Shown piece by piece: positions 1 through 9,388 of a DNA stretch of 64,000 nucleotides (position 1 is the first letter of the stretch; each line of letters begins with the position of its first letter). This DNA is from Bacteroidales bacterium SW299. Lineage in GTDB: Bacteria; Bacteroidota; Bacteroidia; Bacteroidales; Bacteroidaceae. The stretch is from contig SDWH01000015.1 in assembly GCA_019550975.1 (NCBI GenBank), forward strand, positions 41,436 to 105,435, given 5' to 3'. The position numbers were made by a program, and so were the translations under genes. The notes beneath the pieces are model-generated. The model made no database searches. It was not told where the DNA came from and was given only the letters and a program-made list of their open reading frames with translations.

Positions 1-16
1 AAGGAAAGCTCGCGGG

Positions 17-48
17 GGTCGGCAATCTGTTGCCGGCCTTCGTTTTTT
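17..48 (+). terminator. Intrinsic terminator of a gene lying left of the window
   Basis: An inverted repeat at 18-25 and 30-37 closes a 4-nt loop with one G-T pair and is followed by a six-T run at 43-48. It would end a plus-strand transcript entering from outside the window. No gene is visible between it and the GH3 remnant; the short ORF at 30-230 has no recognisable features. Confidence 0.55.
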
Positions 49-270
49 CTATTCATCCGGCATTAAGTGTGCAGCCTTCCAACGCGCAGGCCTACAGGCA
101 GAACAAGCGAATGAATGTTTCTGTCGGGCTGTCAGACAACTGCAAACGGGGAAGTGTTCTGTTCGGACAGAAGAGTGGCGTGGAAGAACTTAAACGTACA
201 GATCATGACGGGCTTTGGGGCAGGACTTGAGGAATAGCGTAAAAATATTATCAGCCTCTTTTTTGTATCC

Positions 271-386
271 GTTTCCGGTCTGCTTTCCTGTTTCTCTTTG
301 TCAGACATTTGCTGTCCTTTTCATAAAAACAGGAAAGCATACTCGAAAGCAATGCCTAAACTAAAGCCGAGCAAAATTTAAACGAC
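271..386. repeat. Copy A of a diverged dispersed intergenic repeat
   Basis: This roughly 116-bp stretch aligns with 47207-47322, with shared blocks such as GTTTCCGG, GTCAGAC, GCTGTCC and GAGCAAAAT in the same order and spacing. Copy A ends in ATTTAAACGAC; the same short motif in the opposite orientation flanks copy B. Both copies lie between genes. The reverse-strand translations also resemble each other, so it may be the remnant of a small repeated coding or structural element. The rest of 49-432 holds nothing I can name. Confidence 0.5.
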
Positions 387-432
387 GGCTCTTAGCGGAT
401 GAAGATAAATAGTCTGGTATTTTAAGCCTTCG

Positions 433-1314
433 CTAATCTAAAAGAGATTCATCCTCTAAGATAAAAGATACTTTTGTTTTAATGTCAGTTGCCGAAGCAG
501 CGATGATAGCTTCAAACTTACCAGGTTCGGCTATCCATGCGTGACGTTTGTCATCGAAGAAACTTAGTGCTTTTTCATCGATAGTGAAAGTCACTTCCTG
601 AGTTTCGCCAGGTGTCAGTTTTACTTTGTAGAATCCTTTCAATTCTTTTACAGGGCGGGGGAGAGAAGACTTCTCATCTCGTATGTACAACTGTACAACT
701 TCCGCACCTTCGCGCTTGCCGGTGTTGGTTATCGGTACAGTGACAGTCAATGTTTCTCCGGCCTGCATCTCTTTTTTGTTTATTTTTGCCTTTCCGTACT
801 TAAAGGTGGTATAGCTCATTCCGTGTCCGAAAGGGAAAAGCGGTTTGGCTTTTTCTTTGTCTGTCCAACGGTAGCCTACGAAGATGCTTTCATTGTATTT
901 TTCGTCCCAGATGCCGCTTTCGTCCATACGTTTCACACCCGGATATTCTCCTAACTTGTGTGCGCCTACGTCTTCCAGTGATGCCGGGAAAGTAAAAGGC
1001 AGCTTGCCTGACGGATTTATTTCACCTGTCAATATAGAGGCGAGGGAATTGCCGGCTTCCGAGCCTAAGAACCACGCCTGAATGATGGCAGGAACTTCAT
1101 CTTTCCACGGCATGGCGACAGCATTGCCCGAAATATTGACTACAATAAGGTTCGGGTTGACTTTCGCCAGTGCCATAATTACTTCGTCTTGTCCGTAGGA
1201 AAGGTTCAGCGCTTTGCGGTCGGCATCTTCGCAATCTTGTCCAGCGCTTTTGTTTAATCCTCCGATAAAAATGACGTAATTGTTACACTGTCCCGGCGAA
1301 TGCCGTTGCTTCGT
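433..1314 (-). pseudogene. Truncated and frameshifted GH3 family beta-glucosidase (C-terminal part)
   Basis: The minus-strand reading frame gives the end of the GH3 C-terminal domain (GGLNK, QDCEDADRK, YGQDE, then SGKLPFTFP and FPFGHGMSYTTF) followed by the fibronectin type III-like domain (AEVVQLYIRD, PRPVKELKGF) and a natural end. GH3 enzymes are normally over 700 residues and secreted; here the catalytic N-terminal domain and signal peptide are missing. The frame runs upstream of the first ATG (1176) to about 1290, then meets a stop at 1315; related-looking sequence continues briefly in another frame. I read it as a decayed hydrolase gene; family membership of the remaining part is clear. 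Confidence 0.8.
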
Positions 1315-1726
1315 TCAAATGGTAAAGCCCTTTCAAGATATCATTCGCTAATGGGCTTTTAGTTGGAGCCAAATCAACTTTGCGTTTGCAGTTACAGTAA
1401 ATCTGACAGGGTATCTGTTGAAAATTGAGTGATGTTCAGGTGTAGACGGATACCCTGTTTCAATATGCACATGCCAATGGCGAGAATCTATATGTCAGTA
1501 TCTTGAAGGATGATGCTAACAAATGCGGCTGAAATCTTTTGTTCATATAAAGTTTTCAGTAATTTTGGCAATGGTATGCAATATGTCCTGAAATTACGGG
1601 TTTGATTACAGCAATCACCTCTATTGGATGGGGCTGCTTTTGATATGATTTCCCGGCATGCTATTGTTATGGGCATTGACTGTTGTTTTATCAGTTTCAG
1701 TATCGGAATGAGTAAATAGTAAATAA
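1315..1726. other. Gene-less stretch between GH3 remnant and esterase
   Basis: No convincing gene, RNA or terminator is visible. The part next to 1315 may contain further decayed GH3 sequence in a shifted frame; the remainder is AT-rich and presumably includes the promoter of the esterase gene that starts at 1727. Confidence 0.4.
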
Positions 1727-2548
1727 ATGAAAAAGGTAATATTGATTATGATGGCAATGCTGGTATGCGGCATCGCCTTTGCTGAAGAGTTAAAGTATGC
1801 TGCTGTGTATGATATTCCTTATAGAAAAATGGAAAACGCATATGCGTCTGAACGTTGTAAGTTGGATATTTACTATCCGGAAGATACGACGGGGTGTCCG
1901 GTTGTTGTATGGTTTCACGGTGGCGGACTGACACAAGGAAGCAAGTCATTTCCTTGGAAACTGAAAGAGAAGCAGATGGTGCTGGTGGCGGTCAACTACC
2001 GTTTGTTGCCTGAAGTAGAGATTGGAGAGTGCATTGATGATGCAGCAGCTGCCGTGGCATGGGTATTCCGCGAGATTGGGAAATATGGAGGAGATAAGAA
2101 GAAGATTTTCATATCGGGACATTCGGCCGGAGGTTATCTTACAGCTATGATAGGACTGGACAAGAGATGGCTCGCCGAATACGGGACTGACGCTGATAGC
2201 ATTGCGGGGCTGATACCTTTCAGCGGGCAAATGATCAGTCATTTTGCGTATCGTGAAATGAAAGGTATCGGAAACTTGCAGCCGTTAATTGACGAGTATG
2301 CCCCGCTTTTCCATGTCCGTAAAGATGCGCCTCCCTTAATACTGATTACTGGTGACCGCAACATCGAACTTTTCGGACGCTATGAAGAAAATGCCTACAT
2401 GTGGAGGATGATGAAGCTGACCGGACATGCAGAAACTTGCCTGTACGAGATTGACGGACATGGACATGGCTCAATGGTTGAGCCGGCTTATCACATACTG
2501 GAATATCATATAAAGAAAATTTTAGGTATGCCTGTAAGTGACAATTGA
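1727..2548 (+). CDS. Secreted alpha/beta-hydrolase, carboxylesterase/lipase type
   Basis: The 273-residue protein starts with a cleavable signal peptide (hydrophobic to about residue 19). It shows the hormone-sensitive-lipase/carboxylesterase layout: oxyanion motif HGGG at 64-67, nucleophile elbow GHSAGG with Ser133, an acid candidate Asp210 in LITGD, and a C-terminal GHGHG with His245 or His247. It likely hydrolyses an ester (for example an acetyl group on a glycan) in the periplasm. It is monocistronic, next to a decayed glycosidase, so it may be a survivor of a carbohydrate locus. The exact substrate cannot be read from sequence. Confidence 0.85.
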   Translation: MKKVILIMMAMLVCGIAFAEELKYAAVYDIPYRKMENAYASERCKLDIYYPEDTTGCPVVVWFHGGGLTQGSKSFPWKLKEKQMVLVAVNYRLLPEVEIGECIDDAAAAVAWVFREIGKYGGDKKKIFISGHSAGGYLTAMIGLDKRWLAEYGTDADSIAGLIPFSGQMISHFAYREMKGIGNLQPLIDEYAPLFHVRKDAPPLILITGDRNIELFGRYEENAYMWRMMKLTGHAETCLYEIDGHGHGSMVEPAYHILEYHIKKILGMPVSDN

Positions 2549-2720
2549 TTTTATTTACGCTTGCTTGCCCAGTCGGCCTGACCTTTCTTTGCGGATATGG
2601 GGAGTTTATAAATCATTTGTCACGAAAATGAGGCAAAAAATGGGGTTGCAGAAGAGAACGTTGTTTATGCTGACTGCCTCCGCGAAGTGCCATGCAAGAT
2701 AATATCCCTAGAAATAGGTA

Positions 2721-2751
2721 TTGCCTGACAATTTCAGGCCCTGTATCTTTG
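2721..2751 (+). promoter_or_regulatory. Promoter of the tetR-methyltransferase-ABC operon
   Basis: TTGC at 2721-2724 and TATCTTTG at 2744-2751 are separated by 19 bp, matching the Bacteroides sigma-ABfr pattern. The predicted start lies about 25 nt before the tetR ATG at 2784. Confidence 0.6.
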
Positions 2752-2783
2752 CAAAACCTAAAAACAGATATTGTTTTTTATAA

Positions 2784-3395
2784 ATGCAGGTGCTCAAGGA
2801 AGACATACGGGATCGTGTATTGGCTGTCGCCAAACAGCAGTTCGGGCAGAAAGGGTATTCTAAAACCTCTATGCGCGAAATAGCCGGACTGGCAGGGATC
2901 GGCGTAGGGAATATCTACAACTATTTCGCGAACAAAGACGAACTCTTCTGTGAAGTAGTCCGCCCGGTCTTGTATGCTTTGGAGGCCATGTTGCAGGAAC
3001 ATCACGGCATACGGGGTGAGGATGTCATGATGATGCGGTCGGAAAAATATCTGAAATCCTGCATCGACGAATATGTTTCACTTATGGAGAAGCATCGTCC
3101 GCTAATGGAAATTCTGCTGTTTCGTGCGCAAGGCTCTTCACTGGAACATTTCCGCGAAAACTATACCGACCGTTCTACTGAACTGGTCAAGGCATGGTTT
3201 ACGTCCATGCAGCGGAAGCACCCCGAAATCAATACGGATGTATCTGATTTTATCATCCATTTGCATACGGTATGGATGTTCACCCTATTTGAGGAATTGT
3301 TGATGCATTCAGTGCCCCGACCGGAAATGGAAGCCATCTTGCACGACTATATTCTTTTTGAAATTCAAGGATGGAGGGCAATCATCAGGATATGA
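2784..3395 (+). CDS. TetR/AcrR family transcriptional regulator
   Basis: 203 residues, the usual TetR length. Residues about 8-55 form the DNA-binding helix-turn-helix, with the diagnostic stretch TSMREIAGLAGIGVGNIYNY followed by F.NKDELF. The C-terminal helical part is variable and would bind the effector. It is the first gene of a same-strand set with a methyltransferase and two ABC half-transporters, so it most likely represses this set and responds to the exported or imported compound. The effector is unknown. Confidence 0.9.
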   Translation: MQVLKEDIRDRVLAVAKQQFGQKGYSKTSMREIAGLAGIGVGNIYNYFANKDELFCEVVRPVLYALEAMLQEHHGIRGEDVMMMRSEKYLKSCIDEYVSLMEKHRPLMEILLFRAQGSSLEHFRENYTDRSTELVKAWFTSMQRKHPEINTDVSDFIIHLHTVWMFTLFEELLMHSVPRPEMEAILHDYILFEIQGWRAIIRI

Positions 3396-3551
3396 GAAAC
3401 AGACAAAGGACATACAGGCAAACAGTCGCCGCAGGACGGCTGGCAAGGAGGAGATCTTCACGGAGGTTTCCTCCTTTTTTTATGAACATTTCTGAATATC
3501 GTTCACTATTGCGCGCCTTCTCACGTTCACCATTAAATAACAATATATACA

Positions 3552-4373
3552 ATGAAACAGAAGCATGAATTTAAGAACGTTGTGGCAGAAACACTGCTCA
3601 TCCCTCTTTATATGAGGGCGAAAGAAAGCCGTCGTGAGCATCCCATTCTGGACGACAAGGTTGCGGAACGGCTGGCGGACAGTCTGGAATACGATTACTC
3701 CCAATTCGACGGAGCAAAGCTGAGCGAAGTGGGCTGTGTGGTGCGAGGCTGGTACTTTGACTGTGCCGTGAAACGCTTCATTGACACGCATCCCCATCCG
3801 GTAGTCGTGAATGTGGGATGCGGGCTGGACACCCGTTTCCAGCGTATCGGCAACCGGAAAGCGGTTTTTTATGACATGGACTTGCCGGAAGTCATTGCGC
3901 TGCGCCGCGAACTGATACCCGAGGAGCCGGGTAATGTCTGTATCGAGGCTTCCTTGCTGGAAACCGATTGGATGGACGATTTGCGTAGGAAACATCCCGA
4001 TGCGGATTTTGTATTTATAGTGGAAGGCGTGCTGATGTATTTTTACGAGAAGCAGGTAAAAGCCTTTCTGCATCACGTGGCAGACCGTTTCGGGGGAGGT
4101 GAACTGTGGTTCGATGTGTGCGGCACGATGATGAGCCGGCACGGTGTGAAGCCCGATTCACTCCGAAAGCACGAGGCCCAAATCCGGTCCGGGTTGAGTG
4201 ACGGACATCTGGTAGAACGATGGGAGCCGAAGTTGCAACTCATCGAGCAAGCCAATTACATGAAGTTCTTCCGTCCGCGCTGGGGATTCTTCTTCGGGCA
4301 GATATTGGGGCGTATGCCCTGGCTGTGCTATAAATTCAGCTCGCTTCTCGGATATAAAGTCTTGTCAAAATAG
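3552..4373 (+). CDS. Class I SAM-dependent methyltransferase (LCMT/polyketide O-methyltransferase family)
   Basis: 273 residues. The SAM-binding motif I reads NVGCGLDTRF near residue 86, followed by the acidic end of strand 2 (FYDMDLPEV) and a motif VEGVLMYF, which together identify the leucine carboxyl methyltransferase/COG3315 family. Family members methylate carboxyl or hydroxyl groups on proteins or small molecules. The stop lies six bases before the first ABC gene, so the genes are co-transcribed. The pairing with two exporter-like subunits suggests a small-molecule substrate; this is inference. Confidence 0.85.
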   Translation: MKQKHEFKNVVAETLLIPLYMRAKESRREHPILDDKVAERLADSLEYDYSQFDGAKLSEVGCVVRGWYFDCAVKRFIDTHPHPVVVNVGCGLDTRFQRIGNRKAVFYDMDLPEVIALRRELIPEEPGNVCIEASLLETDWMDDLRRKHPDADFVFIVEGVLMYFYEKQVKAFLHHVADRFGGGELWFDVCGTMMSRHGVKPDSLRKHEAQIRSGLSDGHLVERWEPKLQLIEQANYMKFFRPRWGFFFGQILGRMPWLCYKFSSLLGYKVLSK

Positions 4374-4379
4374 CGTAAT

Positions 4380-6206
4380 ATGATGAAGAAGTCAAAAAAG
4401 AAAGAAGGCTTGTCCCGTCTGTTCGAGATAGCGGGACAGAAGAAAGGGCTGCTTGTATTGGCAGGCTTGTTGTCTGCCGGCAGTGCGGTATGCATGCTTG
4501 TGCCCTATTGGGCGGTTTATGAGATTCTGAAAGAACTGCTGACACATGGAGGGAATCCTGCAGCTTCGGACGGAGCGGGCATGATTCGCTGGGGATGGAT
4601 CGCATTTGGAGGGCTTGTCGGCGGATTGGTATTGTTATATGCCGCTCTGATGTCCTCGCATGTGGCCGCATTCCGCATTTTGTACGGGCTGCGTGTCCGT
4701 CTGTCCGAACACATCGGCAGACTTCCGTTAGGGTATCTGAACAGCACTTCCACCGGAGCCATCAAGAAAACGATGGACCAGAACATCGAAAAGATAGAAG
4801 GTTTCATTGCCCATGCCATTCCGGATTTGGTGAATGTGGTGGCTACGGTTGTGGTAATGCTTGTCATCTTTTTCTCTTTGGATGTGTGGCTGACGGTTAT
4901 ATGTCTGGCTGTCGTGGCGATTAGCTTATTTCTTCAGTTCTCCAATTTTATGGGGAAAAGGGCGAGAGCGTTCATGGCCATTTATTATGATGCACAGGAA
5001 AAGATGAGCGCATCTGCCGTGCAGTATGTGCGGGGAATGCCTGTAGTTAAAATTTTCGGTCAGAGCGTCCGTTCGTTCCGTCAGTTCAATGCCGAAATTC
5101 AGGCATACAAGACATTCGCCTTGAAGTGCTGTGACACCTATCAGAACGGCATGATAGCGTTTACTGTCCTGCTCAATTCGCTGGTGACATTTATACTCCC
5201 GATGGGCATCCTGCTGTTGCAAGCCAATCCGCAATCGCTCTCATTGGCGGTGGTATGGCTGTTTTTTATCATTATGGGGCCGGGTATGGCTTCGCCCGTT
5301 TACAAGCTGACCTTTTTAGGAGGGAATACGCGCGACATCAACGAAGGCGTAAGCCGCATCGACCGCATATTGGAAAAGAAACCCGTGCCGGAGCCGGAAT
5401 ATCCACAAGTGCCTGCCGCTTACGATGTGGAATTCTGTCATGTGTCGTTCTCCTATGAAAATACGGAGCAGGGCACACGGACAGAAGCCCTGCGTGATGT
5501 CAGCTTCGTGGCGCCCCAGGGAGAGATAACGGCGCTTGTGGGCCCGTCGGGAAGCGGAAAGTCCACAGCGGCCAATCTGATACCCCGCTTTTGGGATGTG
5601 GAACAGGGAGAAATACTTATTGGCGGCGTGAATATCCGTCAGATAGCTACGGCAAAGCTGATGGGCATGGTGTCTTTCGTATTCCAGGATACTTTTCTTT
5701 TCTATGATACGCTGTATGAGAATATAGCCGTCGGCTCTCCTGATGCAACCAAAGAAGAGGTGGTAGCCGCCGCTAAAGCCGCCCAATGCCACGGTTTCAT
5801 AGAACGTTTGCCGCAGGGCTACGAAACACGGATAGGTGACAAAGGCGTGTTCCTGTCGGGTGGCGAAGCCCAACGGATATGTGTGGCGCGGGCCATACTG
5901 AAAAATGCACCGATACTGGTACTGGACGAAGCTACTGCCTTTGCTGATCCGGAAAACGAGTATAAGATGCAGATCGCTTTGCAGTCACTGATAAAGGGAA
6001 AGACGGTTATCGTGATAGCGCACCGCCTCTCTTCCGTTGTTTCCGCAAGTCAGATTGTCGTCATGAAAGAAGGAAGGATTGTGCAATGCGGAAGGCATGA
6101 AGTCTTGTCTGTGGCAGACGGCACATATAAGAAGATGTGGGATGCTTATACGAGTGCTTGCCACTGGACGTTGAATAAAAAAATAAAAGAAAAAAACAGG
6201 ATATGA
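4380..6206 (+). CDS. ABC half-transporter (membrane domain fused to ATPase), first of a pair
   Basis: 608 residues. An N-terminal six-helix ABC type I exporter-fold membrane domain (about residues 20-320) is followed by a nucleotide-binding domain with Walker A GPSGSGKST near 387, Q-loop FVFQD, signature LSGGE near 491 and Walker B LVLDEATA near 511. The D-loop neighbourhood reads ATAFADPENE, which I associate with the IrtAB/YbtPQ branch that imports siderophores despite the exporter fold. It overlaps the next gene by four bases (6203-6206), so the two products probably form a heterodimer. ATG-ATG starts occur in tandem at 4380 and 4383. Confidence 0.88.
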   Translation: MMKKSKKKEGLSRLFEIAGQKKGLLVLAGLLSAGSAVCMLVPYWAVYEILKELLTHGGNPAASDGAGMIRWGWIAFGGLVGGLVLLYAALMSSHVAAFRILYGLRVRLSEHIGRLPLGYLNSTSTGAIKKTMDQNIEKIEGFIAHAIPDLVNVVATVVVMLVIFFSLDVWLTVICLAVVAISLFLQFSNFMGKRARAFMAIYYDAQEKMSASAVQYVRGMPVVKIFGQSVRSFRQFNAEIQAYKTFALKCCDTYQNGMIAFTVLLNSLVTFILPMGILLLQANPQSLSLAVVWLFFIIMGPGMASPVYKLTFLGGNTRDINEGVSRIDRILEKKPVPEPEYPQVPAAYDVEFCHVSFSYENTEQGTRTEALRDVSFVAPQGEITALVGPSGSGKSTAANLIPRFWDVEQGEILIGGVNIRQIATAKLMGMVSFVFQDTFLFYDTLYENIAVGSPDATKEEVVAAAKAAQCHGFIERLPQGYETRIGDKGVFLSGGEAQRICVARAILKNAPILVLDEATAFADPENEYKMQIALQSLIKGKTVIVIAHRLSSVVSASQIVVMKEGRIVQCGRHEVLSVADGTYKKMWDAYTSACHWTLNKKIKEKNRI

Positions 6207-7912
6207 ATGCAATCAAGAACATTACAATAGGACATGTCGAACGGCTTTACAAGCCTGTGGGCTGTACCATGCTTGCCAACTTGGTCAACATCGTGCCGTT
6301 TTGCCTCTCCATCGAGGCGATACGCATCATTTTCAATGCTTTTGACGGAAGCGGACAACCGCTCGACGCGACACGTATATGGTGGATATTCGGCATTATG
6401 GTTGTTTATATGCTGGTGATGGCTTTGGCGGAACGGGCATCTTATCGCGCCAATTTCAGGGGAGCATACGAAATGAGTGCTTCGGGACGCCTGTCGCTGG
6501 CAGAACATCTGCGGAAACTGTCGTTGGGATTCTTGTCAAGGCGCGATCCCGGCGATTTGTCTTCCATGCTTATTACGGATTTCATGATGGCGGAAACCGG
6601 TATTTCGCACCACTTGCCCCAATTGATGGGTGCGGTGGTCATGCCCGTACTGGCTTTTGCCTCATTAGTCTGGACAGACTGGAGGATGGCGGTCAGCATG
6701 TTTGCCTCGCTTCCGCTTGCCATGCTTGTTCTGTGGGCAAGTACTGGCGTGCAGAGGAAGTTGAGCGGCAGGCAGATACAGGCGAAAATAAATGCAGGGA
6801 ACAGACTGGAAGAATACCTGCAGGGCATCCGGGTGATGAAAGCCTACAATCTGTTGGGTGACCGTTTTGTCCGGTTGCGCGATGCGTTTGCCCAGCTTCG
6901 CCGCGCCTGCATCCGTCAGGAGACTCTGTTGGGGCCGTTCGTCTTGTTGAGCATTACCCTGGTACGTGCCGGGCTGACAATCATGGTCTTGTGCGGTACC
7001 TACCTTCTGCTGGGAGGAGAGCTTTCGCTGCTTGTATTCGTACTGTTCCTTGTGGTCGGCTCCCGTGTGTTCGATCCGCTGACTTCCGCTCTGACCAATT
7101 TTACTGAGTTCCGGTATTTTTCCATTGCCGGAGGGCGCATCCTTTCATTGATGAATGAGCCGGAGATGAAAGGAGAACGGAAATCCCCGGCGGCGGGCGA
7201 CATTCGGTTTGAACACGTATCGTTTGCCTATCAGGACAAGGAAGTGTTGCACGATATGACCGTTACTTTTCCGAAAAATTCATTAACGGCTCTTGTAGGC
7301 CCTTCGGGAAGCGGGAAAAGCACGGTGATGAAGCTTTGCGCCCGTTTTTATGATCCGCAGAAAGGGCGCATCTGCTTCAACGGCGTTCCGATGGATGAAA
7401 TAGCACCCGAAAGTCTGATGAGTCATATCTCCATGGTGTTTCAAGATGTCTATCTGTTTCAGGGCACGATACGCAACAACATCCGTTTCGGCAAGACAGA
7501 CGCGACGGACGAGGAAATCATTTCCGCCGCCAAGAAAGCCTGTTGCCACGATTTTATCATGCGTTTGCCGCAAGGGTATGACACGATGGTGGGCGAAGGG
7601 GGCTGTACTTTGTCCGGAGGCGAAAAACAGCGCATATCCATTGCGCGTGCCATGCTGAAAGATGCGCAAATTATTCTGCTGGACGAAGCTACAGCCTCGC
7701 TTGACCCTGAAAATGAAGTGGAGGTGCAGAAAGCCATTGACATGCTTGTCAAGGGACGTACCGTCATTGTTATTGCCCATAGGCTCAAGACCATCAAGGA
7801 TGCCGACCGTATAATCGTCTTGAGTAACGGAGAGATACAGGAAGAAGGAACACACGATGAACTCATCCGGAGGCAAGGGCTCTCGAACCTATACATTCAA
7901 GAAATATCATAA
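6203..7912 (+). CDS. ABC half-transporter (membrane domain fused to ATPase), second of a pair
   Basis: 569 residues with the same architecture as its partner: six-helix membrane domain to about residue 310, Walker A GPSGSGKST near 366, signature LSGGEKQ near 470 and Walker B ILLDEATAS near 490, with the H-loop in IAHRL. Both subunits have intact catalytic motifs, so both sites should hydrolyse ATP. It is the last gene of the tetR-led operon. Substrate and transport direction are not decided by sequence: drug or peptide export and siderophore import are both possible. The mobile element begins just after its stop. Confidence 0.88.
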   Translation: MNAIKNITIGHVERLYKPVGCTMLANLVNIVPFCLSIEAIRIIFNAFDGSGQPLDATRIWWIFGIMVVYMLVMALAERASYRANFRGAYEMSASGRLSLAEHLRKLSLGFLSRRDPGDLSSMLITDFMMAETGISHHLPQLMGAVVMPVLAFASLVWTDWRMAVSMFASLPLAMLVLWASTGVQRKLSGRQIQAKINAGNRLEEYLQGIRVMKAYNLLGDRFVRLRDAFAQLRRACIRQETLLGPFVLLSITLVRAGLTIMVLCGTYLLLGGELSLLVFVLFLVVGSRVFDPLTSALTNFTEFRYFSIAGGRILSLMNEPEMKGERKSPAAGDIRFEHVSFAYQDKEVLHDMTVTFPKNSLTALVGPSGSGKSTVMKLCARFYDPQKGRICFNGVPMDEIAPESLMSHISMVFQDVYLFQGTIRNNIRFGKTDATDEEIISAAKKACCHDFIMRLPQGYDTMVGEGGCTLSGGEKQRISIARAMLKDAQIILLDEATASLDPENEVEVQKAIDMLVKGRTVIVIAHRLKTIKDADRIIVLSNGEIQEEGTHDELIRRQGLSNLYIQEIS

Positions 7913-7996
7913 AATTGCAAATTACTGATAATCACACACAATTTGGAATACATAGTAAATCTAAATCTTTCTGAATATCTTTTGCTATTCCAAATA

Positions 7997-8016
7997 TTGG
8001 GTGTATATTTGGGTGT
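7997..8016 (+). repeat. Left copy of the element-end direct repeat (paired GGGTGT boxes)
   Basis: Two TTGGGTGT-type boxes occur 12 bp apart just before the integrase start. The 20-bp block matches 19029-19048 at 17 of 20 positions in the same orientation. A further inverted box (GCACCCAA) lies at 8030-8037, touching the start codon. These are plausible arm-type integrase sites and may autoregulate the integrase gene. Confidence 0.55.
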
Positions 8017-8038
8017 AGAATTTCAAACGCACCCAATT

Positions 8039-9322
8039 ATGAATATCAAACGAAACATCATTTTTGCATTGGAAAGCCGGAAAAAGAACGGTGTGCCAAT
8101 TGTGGAGAATGTCCCCATCCGTATGCGCGTCATATACGCAAGCCAGCGCATTGAGTTTACAACGGGTTACCGCATCGATGTAGCCAAATGGGATTCCGAC
8201 AAGCAGCGAGTAAAGAACGGGTGTACCAACAAATTAAAGCAAAGTGCATCTGAAATCAATGCCGATCTGCTGAAATACTATGCCGAAATTCAAAATGTGT
8301 TCAAGGAGTTTGAGGTACAGGAAACCATGCCAACTACCCAACAACTAAAGGATGCATTCAACCTGCGGATGAAGAATGCCAACGAAGAACAGCAGGAAGA
8401 AGCACAGATAAGTTTTTGGGAGGTGTTCGATGAATTTGTAAAAGAATGCGGCAATCAGAATAACTGGACTGAATCCACATACGAAAAGTTTGCAGCCGTT
8501 AAAAATCACCTCAAGGAGTTCAAGGAAGATGTGACCTTTGAATATTTCGATGAGTTCGGATTGAACGAGTATATCAATTTCCTGCGTGACAAAAAAGACA
8601 TGAGAAACAGTACCATCGGTAAACAAATGGGATTCCTCAAATGGTTCCTGCGATGGAGCTTCAAGAAAGACTATCACCAGAATATAGCATACGATACGTT
8701 CAAACCGAAATTGAAAACCACCCCCAAGAAGGTAATCTTCCTGACATGGGAAGAGTTGAACAGACTAAAAGACTATCAGATACCCAAAGACAAACAGTAT
8801 CTGGAACGTGTCCGGGATGTTTTCCTGTTCTGTTGCTTTACCAGTCTGCGTTATTCAGATGTTCGTAACCTAAAGAGAAGTGATGTCAAGTCCGACCATA
8901 TAGAAGTCACCACCGTTAAAACGGCAGATAGTCTGAGTATTGAACTGAACAAGTACAGTAAAGCCATACTTGAAAAATACAAGGACATCCATTTTGAAAA
9001 CCACATGGCATTGCCTGTTATCAGCAATCAGAAAATGAATGATTATCTGAAAGAACTGGGAGAACTGGCAGAAATTAACGAACCTATACGTGAAACCTAC
9101 TACAAAGGAAATGAACGTATAGATGAAGTTACACCGAAATACGCATTACTCAGCACACATGCAGGAAGAAGGACATTCATCTGTAATGCACTGGCTCTCG
9201 GTATTCCTGCACAGGTTGTAATGAAATGGACAGGGCACAGTGATTATAAAGCCATGAAGCCTTACATTGACATAGCAGACGATATTAAGGCCAATGCAAT
9301 GAACAAGTTTAACCAACTCTAA
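8039..9322 (+). CDS. Tyrosine recombinase (integrase) of the NBU2-like element
   Basis: 427 residues from the ATG at 8039; the open frame extends further upstream but the GGGTGT boxes lie there. An N-terminal arm-binding domain and SAM-like core-binding domain precede the catalytic domain. The catalytic residues are all present: Arg271 (SLRYSDV), His374 and Arg377 (HAGRRT), His400 (GHSDY) and the nucleophile Tyr409 (PYIDI). It should catalyse site-specific integration and excision of the element. An inverted GGGTGT-type box sits over its start, which may make expression self-limiting. Confidence 0.92.
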   Translation: MNIKRNIIFALESRKKNGVPIVENVPIRMRVIYASQRIEFTTGYRIDVAKWDSDKQRVKNGCTNKLKQSASEINADLLKYYAEIQNVFKEFEVQETMPTTQQLKDAFNLRMKNANEEQQEEAQISFWEVFDEFVKECGNQNNWTESTYEKFAAVKNHLKEFKEDVTFEYFDEFGLNEYINFLRDKKDMRNSTIGKQMGFLKWFLRWSFKKDYHQNIAYDTFKPKLKTTPKKVIFLTWEELNRLKDYQIPKDKQYLERVRDVFLFCCFTSLRYSDVRNLKRSDVKSDHIEVTTVKTADSLSIELNKYSKAILEKYKDIHFENHMALPVISNQKMNDYLKELGELAEINEPIRETYYKGNERIDEVTPKYALLSTHAGRRTFICNALALGIPAQVVMKWTGHSDYKAMKPYIDIADDIKANAMNKFNQL

Positions 9323-9388
9323 AAGTATCAGTCAGTTTCACAGATTATCCATTATTAGAGTTATCTTTGTTAAGTAATAGTTAGTGAT

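Noticed and set aside
30..230. 66-codon ORF at the left edge
   Set aside because: It starts inside the terminator hairpin, has no promoter or recognisable sequence, and overlaps no conserved feature.
7828..7841. CGGAGAGATACAGG, close to the NBU2 core, about 200 bp left of the integrase
   Set aside because: It lies inside the conserved C-terminal coding sequence of the second ABC gene, which stays intact beyond it, so it is most likely chance similarity.
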